Below are positions 1-9,093 of a DNA stretch of 64,000 bases, piece by piece. Each line of letters begins with the position of its first letter. The stretch's first letter is position 1. Position numbers and translations under genes: made by a program. The notes under the pieces were generated by a model, which worked only from the letters and a program-made list of their open reading frames with translations, did no database searches and was not told the origin of the DNA. Origin of the DNA: Tubulanus polymorphus (taxonomy: Eukaryota > Nemertea > Palaeonemertea > Tubulaniformes > Tubulanidae); contig NC_134035.1 of the NCBI RefSeq assembly GCF_964204645.1, forward strand, positions 10,170,501-10,234,500, read 5' to 3'.

Positions 1-10
1 TTATTGTACA

Positions 11-18
11 TGACGTCA
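11..18. promoter_or_regulatory. Perfect CRE-like palindrome
   Basis: The octamer TGACGTCA is the consensus for CREB/ATF bZIP dimers. One such site is expected by chance about once per window of this size, so it is noted only as a possible regulatory site. Confidence 0.2.
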
Positions 19-106
19 TAGTTCGATTTCCAATCAGGGCTGGAGACTTGACACAAATAACAATTAATGATAATCTGCGAATTTACAGATTTTGAGGTTC
101 CGTAAA

Positions 107-172
107 TCACTTATTGTATTCTACTACGAATACGGAGTAGTCGTGTTGAAAGAGCACGTTACTCTCCAGACC
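107..172 (-). CDS. Candidate 3' terminal coding exon
   Basis: On the minus strand a long pyrimidine tract ending in TTTAG (about 175-200) is one of the best 3' splice sites in the window. It opens a frame of 21 residues and a TGA, beginning GLESNVLFQHDYSVF. The other two frames stop early. GC is higher than the flanks. It lies downstream of the tentative end of locus A (2360), so it is either an alternative 3' end of that locus or the last exon of another gene whose other exons I did not find. The product is unknown and the exon is too short to identify by eye. Confidence 0.4.
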   Translation of the reverse strand, partial: GLESNVLFQHDYSVFVVEYNK

Positions 173-575
173 CTAAAGAAGAACAGTAAGAGAAAAATCA
201 ACACGAAATTTTAAAATTCTGAGACCACGTTTGGACTTCGTGCCGCCAATGGAAAACTGGGTCCTGATGAACTTTTTGAACGAAAATTGCGTTCAATTTC
301 GCTGATTTTGAACTTGGTCTCGAATCGTGAACCGTTTAAAAAGGTCTTTCAACAGCAGCAGCAGCAGCATCGTATCGTGTCATCGGGGATAGAAAAGAAA
401 CACGACGACGACGCATTGCTCGAATATCTCGCTACTCGGTGTTTCTTTCTTTCTTTCTCTTCTTTCTCTCGTGAGTCAATTGAAAAAGATGAATGAACGA
501 TGAACGAAGCGAGTAGATTAATGCCGCACTGATAACACCGATCATTTGAAATCTGACATTTAATATTTCTTCCAG

Positions 576-628
576 TCATTGCCGTATATGTATCATCAAA
601 AGATGAAAAAAGAGCACATGCGGTGTGA
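576..628 (+). CDS. Candidate terminal exon, plus strand
   Basis: A good 3' splice site (pyrimidine-rich, ending TTCCAG at 575) precedes a phase-1 frame reading IAVYVSSKDEKRAHAV and then TGA. A second frame stays open into the minisatellite at 661. No upstream partner exon was found, and such short open frames are common by chance. Confidence 0.18.
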
Positions 629-660
629 TTGTGCGTGGAGAGGAAATTACTCAATGAGGC

Positions 661-1800
661 AAAATATAGATAAAGATGGCTGCCATACAGGCGACATGTA
701 GATAAAGATGGCTGCTATAGAGACGAAATGTAGATAAAGATGGCTGCTATAGAGACGAAATGTAGATAAAGATGGCTGCTATAGAGACGAAATGTAGATA
801 AAGATGGCTGCCATACAGGCGACATGTAGATAAAGATGGCTGCTAGAAACAAAATGTAGATAAAGATGGCTGCCATACAGGCGACATGTAGATAAAGATG
901 GCTGCTATAGAGACGAAATGTAGATAAAGATGGCTGCCATACAGGCAAAACGTAGATAAAGATGGCTGCCACAGAGGCGACATGTAGATAAAGATGGCTG
1001 CCATAGAGGCAAAAGGTAGTAAAGATGGCTGCTATAGAGACGGAATGTAGATAAAGACGGCTGCTATAGAGACGAAATGTAGATAAAGATGGCTGCCATA
1101 GAGGCAACATGTAAATAAAGATGGCTGCCATAGAGGCAACATGTAAATAAAGATGGCTGCCATAGAGGCAACATGTAAATAAAGATGGCTGCCATAGAGG
1201 CAATATGTAAATAAAGATGGCTGCCATAGAGGCAAAAGGTAGTAAAGATGGCTGCTATAGAGACGGAATGTAGATAAAGACGGCTGCTATAGAGACGGAA
1301 TGTAGATAAAGACGGCTGCCATAGAGGCAACATGTAAATAAAGATGGCTGCCATAGAGGCAACATGTAAATAAAGATGGCTGCCATAGAGGCAAAAGGTA
1401 GTAAAGATGGCTGCTATAGAGACGGAATGTAGATAAAGACGGCTGCTATAGAGACGGAATGTAGATAAAGACGGCTGCTATAGAGACGACATGTAGATAA
1501 AGATGGCTGCTATAGAGATGGAATATAGATAAAGACGGCTGCTATAGAGACGAAATGTAGATAAAGATGGCTGCCATAGAGGCAACATGTAAATAAAGAT
1601 GGCTGCCATAGAGGCAACATGTAAATAAAGATGGCTGCCATAGAGGCAACATGTAAATAAAGATGGCTGCCATAGAGGCAATATGTAGATAACGATGGCT
1701 GCCATGAAAGCAATATATAGATGGCCACCATAGAGGTGATACATAGATAAAGATGGCCACAATAGACGCAATATGTTGATAAAGATGTTGCCATAGTCTA
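661..1800. repeat. Minisatellite, 32-bp unit, about 35 copies
   Basis: Tandem units of about 32 bp built on TAGATAAAGATGGCTGCCAT with variants (ATAGAGGC, ATACAGGC, ATAGAGAC; spacer ACATGTAAA or AATGTAGAT). Shortened units with AAAAGGTAGTAAAGATGG recur near 1012, 1231 and 1392, showing higher-order duplication. The right end decays around 1700-1800. The long frames on the minus strand here are repeat translations (WQPSLFTCCLYGSH and similar), not genes. Confidence 0.97.
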
Positions 1801-2359
1801 TGGTGGCAAGGCCAAAGCTGGATAAGCATTCACTTAGGGCGCTTCTTCAAGAGCCTCATTGAACAAATGTTTTGAACTAATGAGCTAGGACGAGGCGGCT
1901 AAGCAATTGAGAGACACCAGAACTAGGCTAAAGAAGCTTTCATGAATTTGTGGTCCGGCCATTTCTATTTGCGGGGAAGCCATCTTTGATAAAGATGAAA
2001 TACTTTTTCATTCGAAATGTTCAGGCGATAAGATTTCAAAAGAATTTCGAAATGAAACACAATATGACGACGCTTTTTTTTTCAATCGCTCGAGGAATTG
2101 CCATATCTATGTCATCCGGAAAAACTTTGATGATGGTGACGATGACGATGGCGAACGAAAGAAGAGGAAAAAAAAAATCAACGCAGTTACTGCGGAGTTT
2201 TATTTCAAGAAATTCGACATTTTACATCGAAAACTGACAAGTCATTAACACATGGCTCATTAAGGATTGTCTCCACTCGGATCGCTTTTGACGTAAGTCA
2301 CGACGACGACGTATAAGAACAAACGTATACGAACGAACTGCGCTCGCATTTAATATAAC
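1801..2359. other. No clear feature
   Basis: Single-copy-looking DNA after the minisatellite. It holds a plus-strand open frame at 1950-2237 of biased composition (runs of A and T) and CGACGACGA trinucleotide runs. I see nothing that supports a gene. Confidence 0.5.
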
Positions 2360-2403
2360 TTATAATGCCTCCCGGCAGCGAATCTGAATATCAAAGGCGA
2401 TAT
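2360..2403 (-). CDS. Locus A, tentative last exon
   Basis: After a minus-strand acceptor (pyrimidine-rich, ending GAGGCAG) a frame starting with two bases reads IAFDIQIRCREAL and stops at TAA. This phase is the one required by the exon at 3645-3499, which leaves one base. The exon is 44 nt. With only thirteen residues its support is the phase match and the acceptor; an alternative frame is also open for 17 codons. Confidence 0.22.
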
Positions 2404-2635
2404 CTGCCTCAAGTCATAAAAGTGAAATTTGAAATTTCAGCAAAAACGACCGGCAACATTTTCTAATTGAAGTAATTAAAGTGTACTGCGTATAGAAGGG
2501 GTGTTATACAATCAATTAGCACACGTTTTAATATAGCCGACAAACATCTCTCATCTCCGCGCGATTCAAGACAAGCCCAACTGTTCAACTTTTTTTTTTC
2601 GCCGTCATAATCATTCGCAACGTATGACGAAGTTC

Positions 2636-3085
2636 AAATGTGACTTTTAAGCGCTGAGAAATTCGTTTCAGCATTTTGAAAATTATCAGTTTTGGTTTCG
2701 GGGGAATATCGATAGAATGTGAATTACAAAGATAATATGAATTCCCCGCTAAAAGATGAGAAAGTTGATTCAGAAATGAACTAAATTTTGACAGAGTGCG
2801 TCCTATTGATATATGCACGCCATCTAGTGGGAAAGCTAGTGGATTCTCATTGAGTTCATTTATGACTCATTGTTTTCATTGAAAAAGGTAGATTCAACTT
2901 TTAAGCGCCGTGAAAATTTGTTTTACTCTTACGGCTTTTGTGAAAATGATCAGATTTGGTTTCGGGAAATATTGATCAAATGTGAATTGTAAAGACGCAT
3001 TCCACCTAGTGGGATAGCTGTTGAAACACGGCATCCTCATTTAGTTCACCATTTATGACTAATTGTTTTCGTTAAAGTAGGAAAG
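2636..3085. repeat. Diverged tandem duplication, about 260-bp unit
   Basis: Two adjacent diverged copies: ACTTTTAAGCGC ... GATCAG/TATCAG ... TTTGGTTTCGGG ... AATGTGAATT ... CTAGTGGGA ... TTTATGACT...TTGTTTTC occurs from about 2636 and again from about 2896. A third start of the motif appears near 3080. Frames within it (2585-2818, minus) are not credible genes. Confidence 0.75.
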
Positions 3086-3148
3086 TTCAACTTTCTAATG
3101 CTGAATATGTCTGGGCAAGATATCAAGTTTAAAATATGCAAGTTGAAG

Positions 3149-3285
3149 AGATCAAAAGCAAATATTATTTATCAAAAAATCTAAATCAGACAACACGACG
3201 TTTCAAACTCTGGCTATGTCAGGTATGTTCAAAACGTTCTGTCTTATGATTTTATTTTTTGATAAATAAGATTCGCTTTTAATCT
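3149..3285. repeat. Imperfect long hairpin
   Basis: An arm AAAAGCAAATATTATTTATC (in 3149-3180) pairs with GATAAATAAGATTCGCTTTT (in 3254-3285). The inner part (CAGACAACACGACGTTT against AAACGTTCTGTCTTA) extends the stem. This is a foldback MITE or a transcript hairpin. Confidence 0.7.
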
Positions 3286-3498
3286 TTAAATTTTCTACGT
3301 AGTGGATTTTAGACTTATTATCTATTCTCCACATCAGAGAGTACCGGGCTATTCTACTAATATTCTACAAGATGTTCATTAAGAATAGTAGAGAATTGTA
3401 GATTTCACTGATAAGCAAGCGGCACTAATAAGGCATCTTTTATCAACTGAACAAACAGCCTGAAATTACAATTTCACAGTTTAATACATGTATCTTAC
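3286..3498. other. No clear feature
   Basis: AT-rich intron-like sequence between the hairpin and the next candidate exon. Confidence 0.5.
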
Positions 3499-3645
3499 TA
3501 ACAAGCACGTGCCCATTATACGCTCCCACCCGAATACGCAGTATACTAATCACTGTCTTTTCTTTTGTCTCCGGAAAAAATAACGACAACCACCCATCAT
3601 AATCAGACCAATTAGCGGAATTATAGATGCAAGAATGCAAGACAG
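3499..3645 (-). CDS. Locus A, candidate exon (147 nt)
   Basis: The minus-strand acceptor ends TGTATTCAG and the donor is GTTA|GTAAGAT. The frame begins with two bases, stays open and leaves one base; it includes NSANWSDYDGWLSLFFPET and then VISILRIRVGAYNGHVLV. Its entry phase matches exon 7087-7030 directly (G plus CT makes Ala). It is part of a longer minus-strand open frame (3443-3790), the best single open segment of this locus. The other frame encodes a membrane-like segment ending RRQKKRQ and is rejected below. The product is unknown. Confidence 0.38.
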
Positions 3646-3725
3646 CTGAATACATAGATAACTCATTCATGCGTGCGATTTTCATTCGACGAGGCCCGAG
3701 ATGAAACAATGGCCGCCGCGACGAC

Positions 3726-3747
3726 GTACGTACGTACGTACGTACGC
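3726..3747. repeat. (TACG)n microsatellite
   Basis: A run of five to six TACG units (GTACGTACGTACGTACG), self-complementary and therefore able to form cruciforms. Confidence 0.9.
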
Positions 3748-3759
3748 GCGTTAAAAACA

Positions 3760-4585
3760 TACATCCGCGTATACCGAGCACGTATTTCAATCATCGAATC
3801 TTACGCGATATCGGTTTTTAAGTGTGCGTAGAAATTCAATCGACGAATTAGCAGTACGTACGCGTCGGTAGCCATAATCCAATCTGATCACGGTTACGCG
3901 AAAACAAAAACGAACCAAAAAATCGATTACTTTTTCGTTTTCGCGATGATATATTTCTATGTCGTTTTTCAGTAGTTAACTAACTACCATGTCGTCGTCC
4001 TCACTTCCATTTTGAATAGATCCGAATCCAAACTCGATTCAAATCACTTTTTCATTTTTATAGAAATCGTCGAAGATGCTGCTAAGATCGAAGATCGAAT
4101 TGTAAAACATCAGTAATGAATAACGTATAGAATGTATTGTTAAACTGAATGTTACGTATTGAAATCAGGTATAACAGATAATCCAATACACATGTAGTTT
4201 CACACCTGATCATTTTGGGCTGAGGAATAAAGTTTTTAAGTCAGTGCTGTTCTGTTCTGTCCAGAGAAACTGCGTTGTTCATTCATTCTATCGTCTGCCT
4301 ACCCGGGAAGCTACGACAGAAACCTGTGCAAACGAACCTATTGGTATAATTGTACGTAAAGCGCAAAGATTATAGCATAGATATTGCACCATTCAAGAAA
4401 ATATGATGTCACTATTATCCTTATTTTTACTATTTCTATTATCATTATCATCATCATCAATAATATTATTATCGTTTCTTATTATTATTACCACTAAAAA
4501 TACATAAAGAGGATGCATTTAATATTCCCAGGCTTAGAAATTTATTTACGACTTTTCTCGCGTCAATTTTCATTGTTTTTGTCAG
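3760..4585. other. Intron-like DNA with an ATT/ATC-rich stretch
   Basis: Mostly AT-rich. At about 4420-4500 there is an imperfect trinucleotide stretch (ATTATCATCATCATC, then ATAATATTATTATC) preceded on the minus strand by a good acceptor-like tract. Minus-strand frames in it are low-complexity Asp/Asn and I do not call them. Confidence 0.5.
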
Positions 4586-4843
4586 TTATTCGTCGCAGCA
4601 CAATGGTACTATGGACGTACAATATTCAAACCAGCGCGCGTCTACGCCGTACCTACCATTGTACGGTAGGTTCAACCTAGTTCATAAAAGAGGTCGTAAA
4701 ATTTGCACCAAGCTCAATGTTATTCTTAATGTTACAATTGAGCTGGACAATAGACCGATGAATTTTCTATTGTACATCCATATGCTCGGTTCATCGATGT
4801 ATATATTCTATCGAAGGGCAGGTGTGTGTACTGTAAATACAAT
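4586..4843 (+). CDS. Candidate plus-strand exon(s)
   Basis: A strong acceptor (pyrimidine tract ending TTTTTGTCAG) is followed by a frame open to 4843, where there is a consensus donor AAT|GTAAGT. It reads SSQHNGTMDVQYSNQRAST near the start. An inner donor G|GTAGGT at 4666 would give an 80-nt exon instead. A minus-strand frame with its own good acceptor (ending TATTTACAG) overlaps, so the strand is ambiguous. The product is unknown. Confidence 0.22.
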
Positions 4844-5289
4844 GTAAGTAAGAGATGTCATAAAATGAAAGCCATCATCACACATAAAAAGCCACTTGAC
4901 ATTGTTTTGTACCAGCACGAGCTGCTTCGCTTGGAGAGTATTACCAGCAGTCATAGAACACTTCAACGCCAAAAAAACAAAAGCAGTTAAACAAAAAATC
5001 TGCTGAATTTGTGATAAAATCTGATGAAAATTCAAGTGCCCTAACTGACAATTCAGGATTTAATATATAATATCTATTTCGCCATGTACATATGCAGTAT
5101 AAATGATATATAGATTATAAACAATTTACATACATACGAGGCTGGATGCTTGGAAAGCCAATGGAGGCTGTGTCCCGTAGGGATCCAAGCACCCAGGATC
5201 TAGTTCTTATGTTGAAATAAATGTTAAAATTCCCTCTTACAAGGAACCAGTTCCGAAAATCAGTACACGTCCAAACTCTCTAAGAAGCT

Positions 5290-5400
5290 GTGGAACTCGA
5301 TTTTAAGACCTGTCTCAGACCAATCGGAACAACTTAAGACTAGCTCAGATTTAAGACTACTTTCGGATTTAAGTCCTGGTGCATCTAGGCCCAGGTGGCT
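5290..5400. repeat. Fragment of dispersed TTAAGACTAG/CTAGTCTTAA repeat
   Basis: Contains TTTAAGACCTGTCTCAGACC, CAACTTAAGACTAGCTCAGA and TTTAAGACTACTTT. Similar phrases recur near 11770-11830, 29625-30000, 49090-49300 and 50215-50260, so this is a decayed dispersed element with self-complementary motifs. Confidence 0.5.
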
Positions 5401-5539
5401 TAAACCTAAAATGAAATGAAGACTCAAGCTGATTCTGATTCAGGGAGAGAATCACGTAAAATTTCAGGGCAACTTGACATTTTTAGGCAGCCAGGGTGCC
5501 CACACCCTGCAGCCTCTCTTCAATCTGCCCCTGAAAAGG

Positions 5540-6090
5540 CCTGAAGACAAGTGGGAAGGTGCTGGACGACAACCTGCGCCGGACATTTCCAAATCACGAA
5601 GAAGTTGATTGCGCCGTTGATAAGTTAGTCATAAGTCGACTGGCGAGCGTTCCTCGCGATCGGGTTCGAGTCACCTGTCCTTCCTTCCGTCGTGTGAGAC
5701 GACGGTCGACCGTTGCCCGCCCGCGTAACCCCATCCACTTGTTTGTCGTGTTTATTCCGATTATATCCAATTGACGTCGCGGGCCCGGGTTATAATACGA
5801 GAATCGTCGCGTTCGTCTGCCGGTAACAATGGCCGCTATTCAACGCCGGCTCAAACCCGACAGATGTGCGTGCGTTCACCGCCGGCGGCGCCGCGCTCGC
5901 GCAAAAAAACGTAGTTCCGCAATACGTGTATATTTAGGCATAATTTCGCATTTTTCAACCCCGAGGCCGTCCGTCCCTCCATCCGCCCGCGACGACGAAA
6001 AATATAGAGAAAAAATACCGACTACTTAAAGCTCATGTTCCGACGCACGCGGCAGGGACGCCTTCGCACGAATACTTAAAACGGAAATTT
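5540..6090. promoter_or_regulatory. CpG-rich block
   Basis: GC- and CpG-rich relative to its flanks (CGCGCTCGCGC, GGCGGCGCCGCGC, CCGTCCGTCC). Frames are open on both strands (for example 5559-5774 and 5829-6029), as expected of stop-poor GC-rich DNA. It could be a CpG-island promoter or an unmethylated regulatory block. There is no TATA box or splice-supported exon that I trust. Confidence 0.35.
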
Positions 6091-6572
6091 CTTGACTCGG
6101 CGCGTAGAAAATGAAAAGAGTCTGATGAATGCACGATTCGAATGCCCGCCGGCGTTTTACACAAATTGGGTAACCAATTTATAACTTTAATGCACAGGAT
6201 TAGAGCGCGCACAATACGTAATATGTGCTTGCGCAGTGTGTGTGTGATTTACGAAATGCCTATAGGCGCAATTTTTCACCCTTAAAAAAGAAAAGAAAAA
6301 AAAAACGGTACTCATTTCTCAGATAGATGTATTCATTCATCATTCTCTATTGAATGTAATTGTAAGATAGCGCAGAGGGGAGAAAATGGAATTCGAGGCC
6401 ACTTTTGTTGTGTCGCGTCTGACAATGTATGCGTTTCGAAGCAATACGCAGCAGATGTCTTAGAATTTCGAACAATAATCTTTTTATGTAACCGATTGCG
6501 AGCGCGCGTAAGATGTAGCACATCGACAAAAAACCAGGGCCCAGTTTCTTAAAAGTTGTGACGCAGACAACA
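6091..6572. other. No clear feature
   Basis: Mixed CpG-containing DNA with an A-rich tract at 6288-6305. Minus-strand frames at 6333-6529 overlap in two frames and carry no splice or domain support. Confidence 0.5.
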
Positions 6573-6828
6573 CACTTTTATTCGACTCACTTTTTCCCTG
6601 ACATGTACATTGTTGATCTGCTAAGAATCTGATTAACCTTCCTTTAACTCAGTCAAATAGCGTAAGGCTAGATGGAAACTGATTGATTTTATGTCCAAGC
6701 TAGCAATCTCAACAAATTTTCCTGACTTTTCACTGAGTTTCAGCTTTTTTACAAATTTCCCTGACTTTTTTAAACAAAAAAAAACTTCCCGGGGTTTTAC
6801 GTTGATTTCCAGTTAAGTAGCCACCCTG
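6573..6828. mobile_element. MITE family 2 copy, left end degraded
   Basis: Shares TTCCCTGACATG, TGATCTGCTAAGAATC, CAGTCAAATA, GGAAACTGATTGATTTTA and TTTTTACAAATTTCCCTGACTT with the copies at 18143, 19888, 20649 and 60290. It ends in CCACCCTG, the complement of the family start CAGGGTGGCCAC. Non-autonomous DNA transposon; the superfamily was not determined. Confidence 0.8.
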
Positions 6829-7029
6829 ACGAATACCATGGTTGAAATGCCACTATGGCATCACCACAGCTCAACCAACCTTCGAGCAACTGACCCCAAA
6901 ATTCTAAAACAAAATAAAGCTGCTGCTTTTTGGATCCGTTTGAAACAATAAGATGTAAAGGAACTATACCTAACAGAAAACACGTACATCAACAACGACA
7001 ACGACAGTATGTATATATATATCGCTTAC
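6829..7029. other. No clear feature
   Basis: A short plus-strand open frame continues to 7172 across the minus-strand exon at 7087-7030. Its composition is not convincing. Confidence 0.4.
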
Positions 7030-7087
7030 CATGTAAGATCTCTTCCACCTCGAGTACATCAACCATTCGTACAAACGCGATGTTCAC
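7030..7087 (-). CDS. Locus A, candidate exon (58 nt)
   Basis: Both sites are good: the acceptor tract ends GTATTTTGCAG and the donor is CATG|GTAAGC. Only one frame is open. It starts in phase 0, reads VNIAFVRMVDVLEVEEILH and leaves one base, which joins the exon at 3645-3499. Alternating hydrophobic residues suggest a beta-strand. I considered a Cys-loop receptor strand but have nothing to confirm it. Confidence 0.4.
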
Positions 7088-7340
7088 CTGCAAAATACAA
7101 ACGTTTCACTCGAAATTGAATAACAATGAAATATTAACAGGAAGCACCGGTATAATGGCGCATAGACAATGACTATGAATTATCATGATTTTAACGAACA
7201 ACAGTTCGACATCAATGACCAACGCAGACAACTAGATTACGAACAAAAACAGCAGATTCAGACTTCAGCAATTAGATTACTTAAATTTTGATATGAATAT
7301 CGGTATATATCAATTTATGGCTCGAGAATACCATAATTAC
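7088..7340. other. Intron-like DNA
   Basis: AT-rich, CAA-rich sequence without a supported feature. Confidence 0.5.
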
Positions 7341-7402
7341 AAGTAGTCATCGTTTTCAGGAATACAATAGTATATTCCTAAAGATGACTATCAGGATAGA
7401 TA
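7341..7402. repeat. Short hairpin repeat TAGTCATC...GATGACTA
   Basis: AGTAGTCATCGTTTTCAGGA pairs with TTCCTAAAGATGACTATC around the core ATACAATAGTATA. A related hairpin lies at 48975-49020, and the loop of the foldback at 21829 resembles it. Confidence 0.55.
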
Positions 7403-7502
7403 AAGTATTGTCACAACACTCAGTGCGAGTGTTTCATCAAGGTTACAGTTCCAAGGGACCTATATTGGGTTCAGGAGCAGGCAACCCTGCCAAATAGGGA
7501 AC

Positions 7503-7687
7503 ATGGATCCAGGGGGGTTCACTAGTCGCTGGTAAACAGGGTATGTGTATAAGCCTAGCGACCAACCCACCATATATAACTAGTTACAGCCCCATCAATT
7601 ACACATACGAGTTCGAAAATTCTAAACACTTTCGCCATTTGAATAAGTGTGGACCCCAAGGGAAATTCCTGGATCCACCAGGGCTCC
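7503..7687. mobile_element. MITE family GGATCCAGG, degraded copy
   Basis: TGGATCCAGGGGGGTTC at the left and TTCCTGGATCCACCAGGG at the right are inverted relative to each other and match the ends of the copies at 13334 and 43392. The outer bases are eroded. Confidence 0.6.
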
Positions 7688-7816
7688 TTATAACAACAAT
7701 AAGAATAATTCATTTTCTTGATACAGTGCAATATCTACATAACAATCTCTGCGCACTTTACACGAGATGAGAAAAAAGGATTTGAAAAACGCTGTACGGT
7801 CGTCCGTGAGATTACT

Positions 7817-8287
7817 TTAATATTCGACTTCGACAACAGCAATTAGAGTATTCGACTCGTACAATAATAATTGGTATAATAATAGTTCAAATATTCCACA
7901 TACGACGACGAAGACGCGGACATTATGAACATAAAAACTACGTATGGCAGCACCGGCACCGGATTTCAGTAATTTCGAATAATCACCGCGAGGCTGACTG
8001 TTACAAATGATCATAGTTACACAGATATATACTTCCGCAGTTTCGCGTGTACGGTTCGCTTTATGAATACAGATTACGCCGTCTTCCATTTCAAAAGGCG
8101 CAATTTTTCGCGCCGCTGAGCCCGGCAATCTGCCCGCATCTGGATACGAGCGAGAACGAACGAACGGCAAACCGATTTGCCTACGCGCCGCGCGTGTATA
8201 CATACGCATGCACGCGAATATATAATTCGAAATGAAATCCGAAATCATGGAACAACAGTAGCAACAGCAACAGCGGCGGTGAAGCAA
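7817..8287 (-). CDS. Open frame of 156 codons, doubtful
   Basis: One of the longest non-repetitive open frames. An inner ATG at about 8090 gives MEDGVICIHKANRTRETAEV and onward to a stop at 7817. The N-terminal part is translated CAG/GCTGTT repeats (Cys-rich). About one frame of this length is expected by chance in this amount of DNA, and there is no promoter or splice support. The C-terminal part has a hydrophobic stretch (VFVVVCGIFELLLYQLLLY) that may be low-complexity. Confidence 0.2.
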   Translation of the reverse strand: MLHRRCCCCYCCSMISDFISNYIFACMRMYTRAARRQIGLPFVRSRSYPDAGRLPGSAARKIAPFEMEDGVICIHKANRTRETAEVYICVTMIICNSQPRGDYSKLLKSGAGAAIRSFYVHNVRVFVVVCGIFELLLYQLLLYESNTLIAVVEVEY

Positions 8288-8574
8288 AAGATTTCAAAAG
8301 ATGATCGCGATGACAAAGAAATGATCGCACGCGAGGCGAATGAATAAAGCAATTATATTCGCCCTTGGACTTTCGATATTTTTTTTTTCACTGTCCGTCA
8401 ACCTGGCGAGCGCCACTTACAGTCGGTGTGTGAGGTGTTCGTTTTCTCGTATTGATGGCAGAGAAGCCGGAGAAAAACTGGCGACAAAGAAACTCTGCCA
8501 TCCTGGATTTGAGACCAGTGAACGCCTTCTAAAACCATCGAGCCGCAGCACTTCTGTATATTCCTTAACGGTGA
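8288..8574. other. No clear feature
   Basis: Contains a weakly supported minus-strand exon (about 8481-8416, donor ACT|GTAAGT) open in all three frames, so not called. Confidence 0.4.
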
Positions 8575-8800
8575 TCCCGCGGAGCCGATTTGGCCCGGGT
8601 CAAACTGGTCCCGAATCAGATCTCGAGTCAATGTTTGACACACGTAAAGCACTCATTCGACGCTAAAACATTATCAAAACGCTGCTGCGGCAAGTGCGGT
8701 GAATCACTTCCAAAACCAATTAGCACTCACATGGAAAAATGTGACTTAAAATTTGTCAAACAGGCGTGGACCGAACGGTCAACCCGAGCCTAATGAGGTA
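8575..8800. mobile_element. Family 4 MITE (TTTGGCCCGG), degenerate copy
   Basis: GATTTGGCCCGGGTCAAACT, then GTGAATCACTTCCAAAACCA and TTTGTCAAACAGG mirror the order of motifs in the better copies at 12472 and 33945. The ends are eroded. The open frames here (8340-8793 and 8398-8652) run through the element. Confidence 0.55.
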
Positions 8801-9093
8801 CTGGGCAAATTTGACATCATTCAAAAACATTCGCGTGACAGTGGGTGTAGATTAACTCGACAAAATGAAGTTTTTGATACGTATGGAAACCGAAAAAGTT
8901 GACATTAACCGGTGAAGAGAGAATGCGTCGATAGAGATCTTTAGGGAGGTAGTTATTGATGCTCAGGTAATGCTAAAGCGTTTTATCATTGTACACATAA
9001 GGTAATCATAGTCTGGTTAATAATTCAGATATCTGTTATAGTTCACGTCATCAATCTCTACTGAATGGGGAATAATCATAGAATCTGTATCTC

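Noticed and set aside
715-1829. Long minus-strand frames of up to 170 codons
   Set aside because: They are translations of the 32-bp minisatellite (repeating SHLYLHVASMAAIFIY), open only because the unit lacks stops in those frames.
3550-3645. Terminal exon with a membrane segment and dilysine tail (RRQKKRQ)
   Set aside because: The same DNA has a longer open frame in the phase needed by exon 7087-7030. The membrane reading needed an extra 14-nt microexon near 4227.
7030-7087. Cys-loop receptor strand
   Set aside because: VNIAFVRMVDVLEVEE has the right pattern of hydrophobic residues, but no other receptor motif (Cys loop, WxD, membrane helices) was found nearby.
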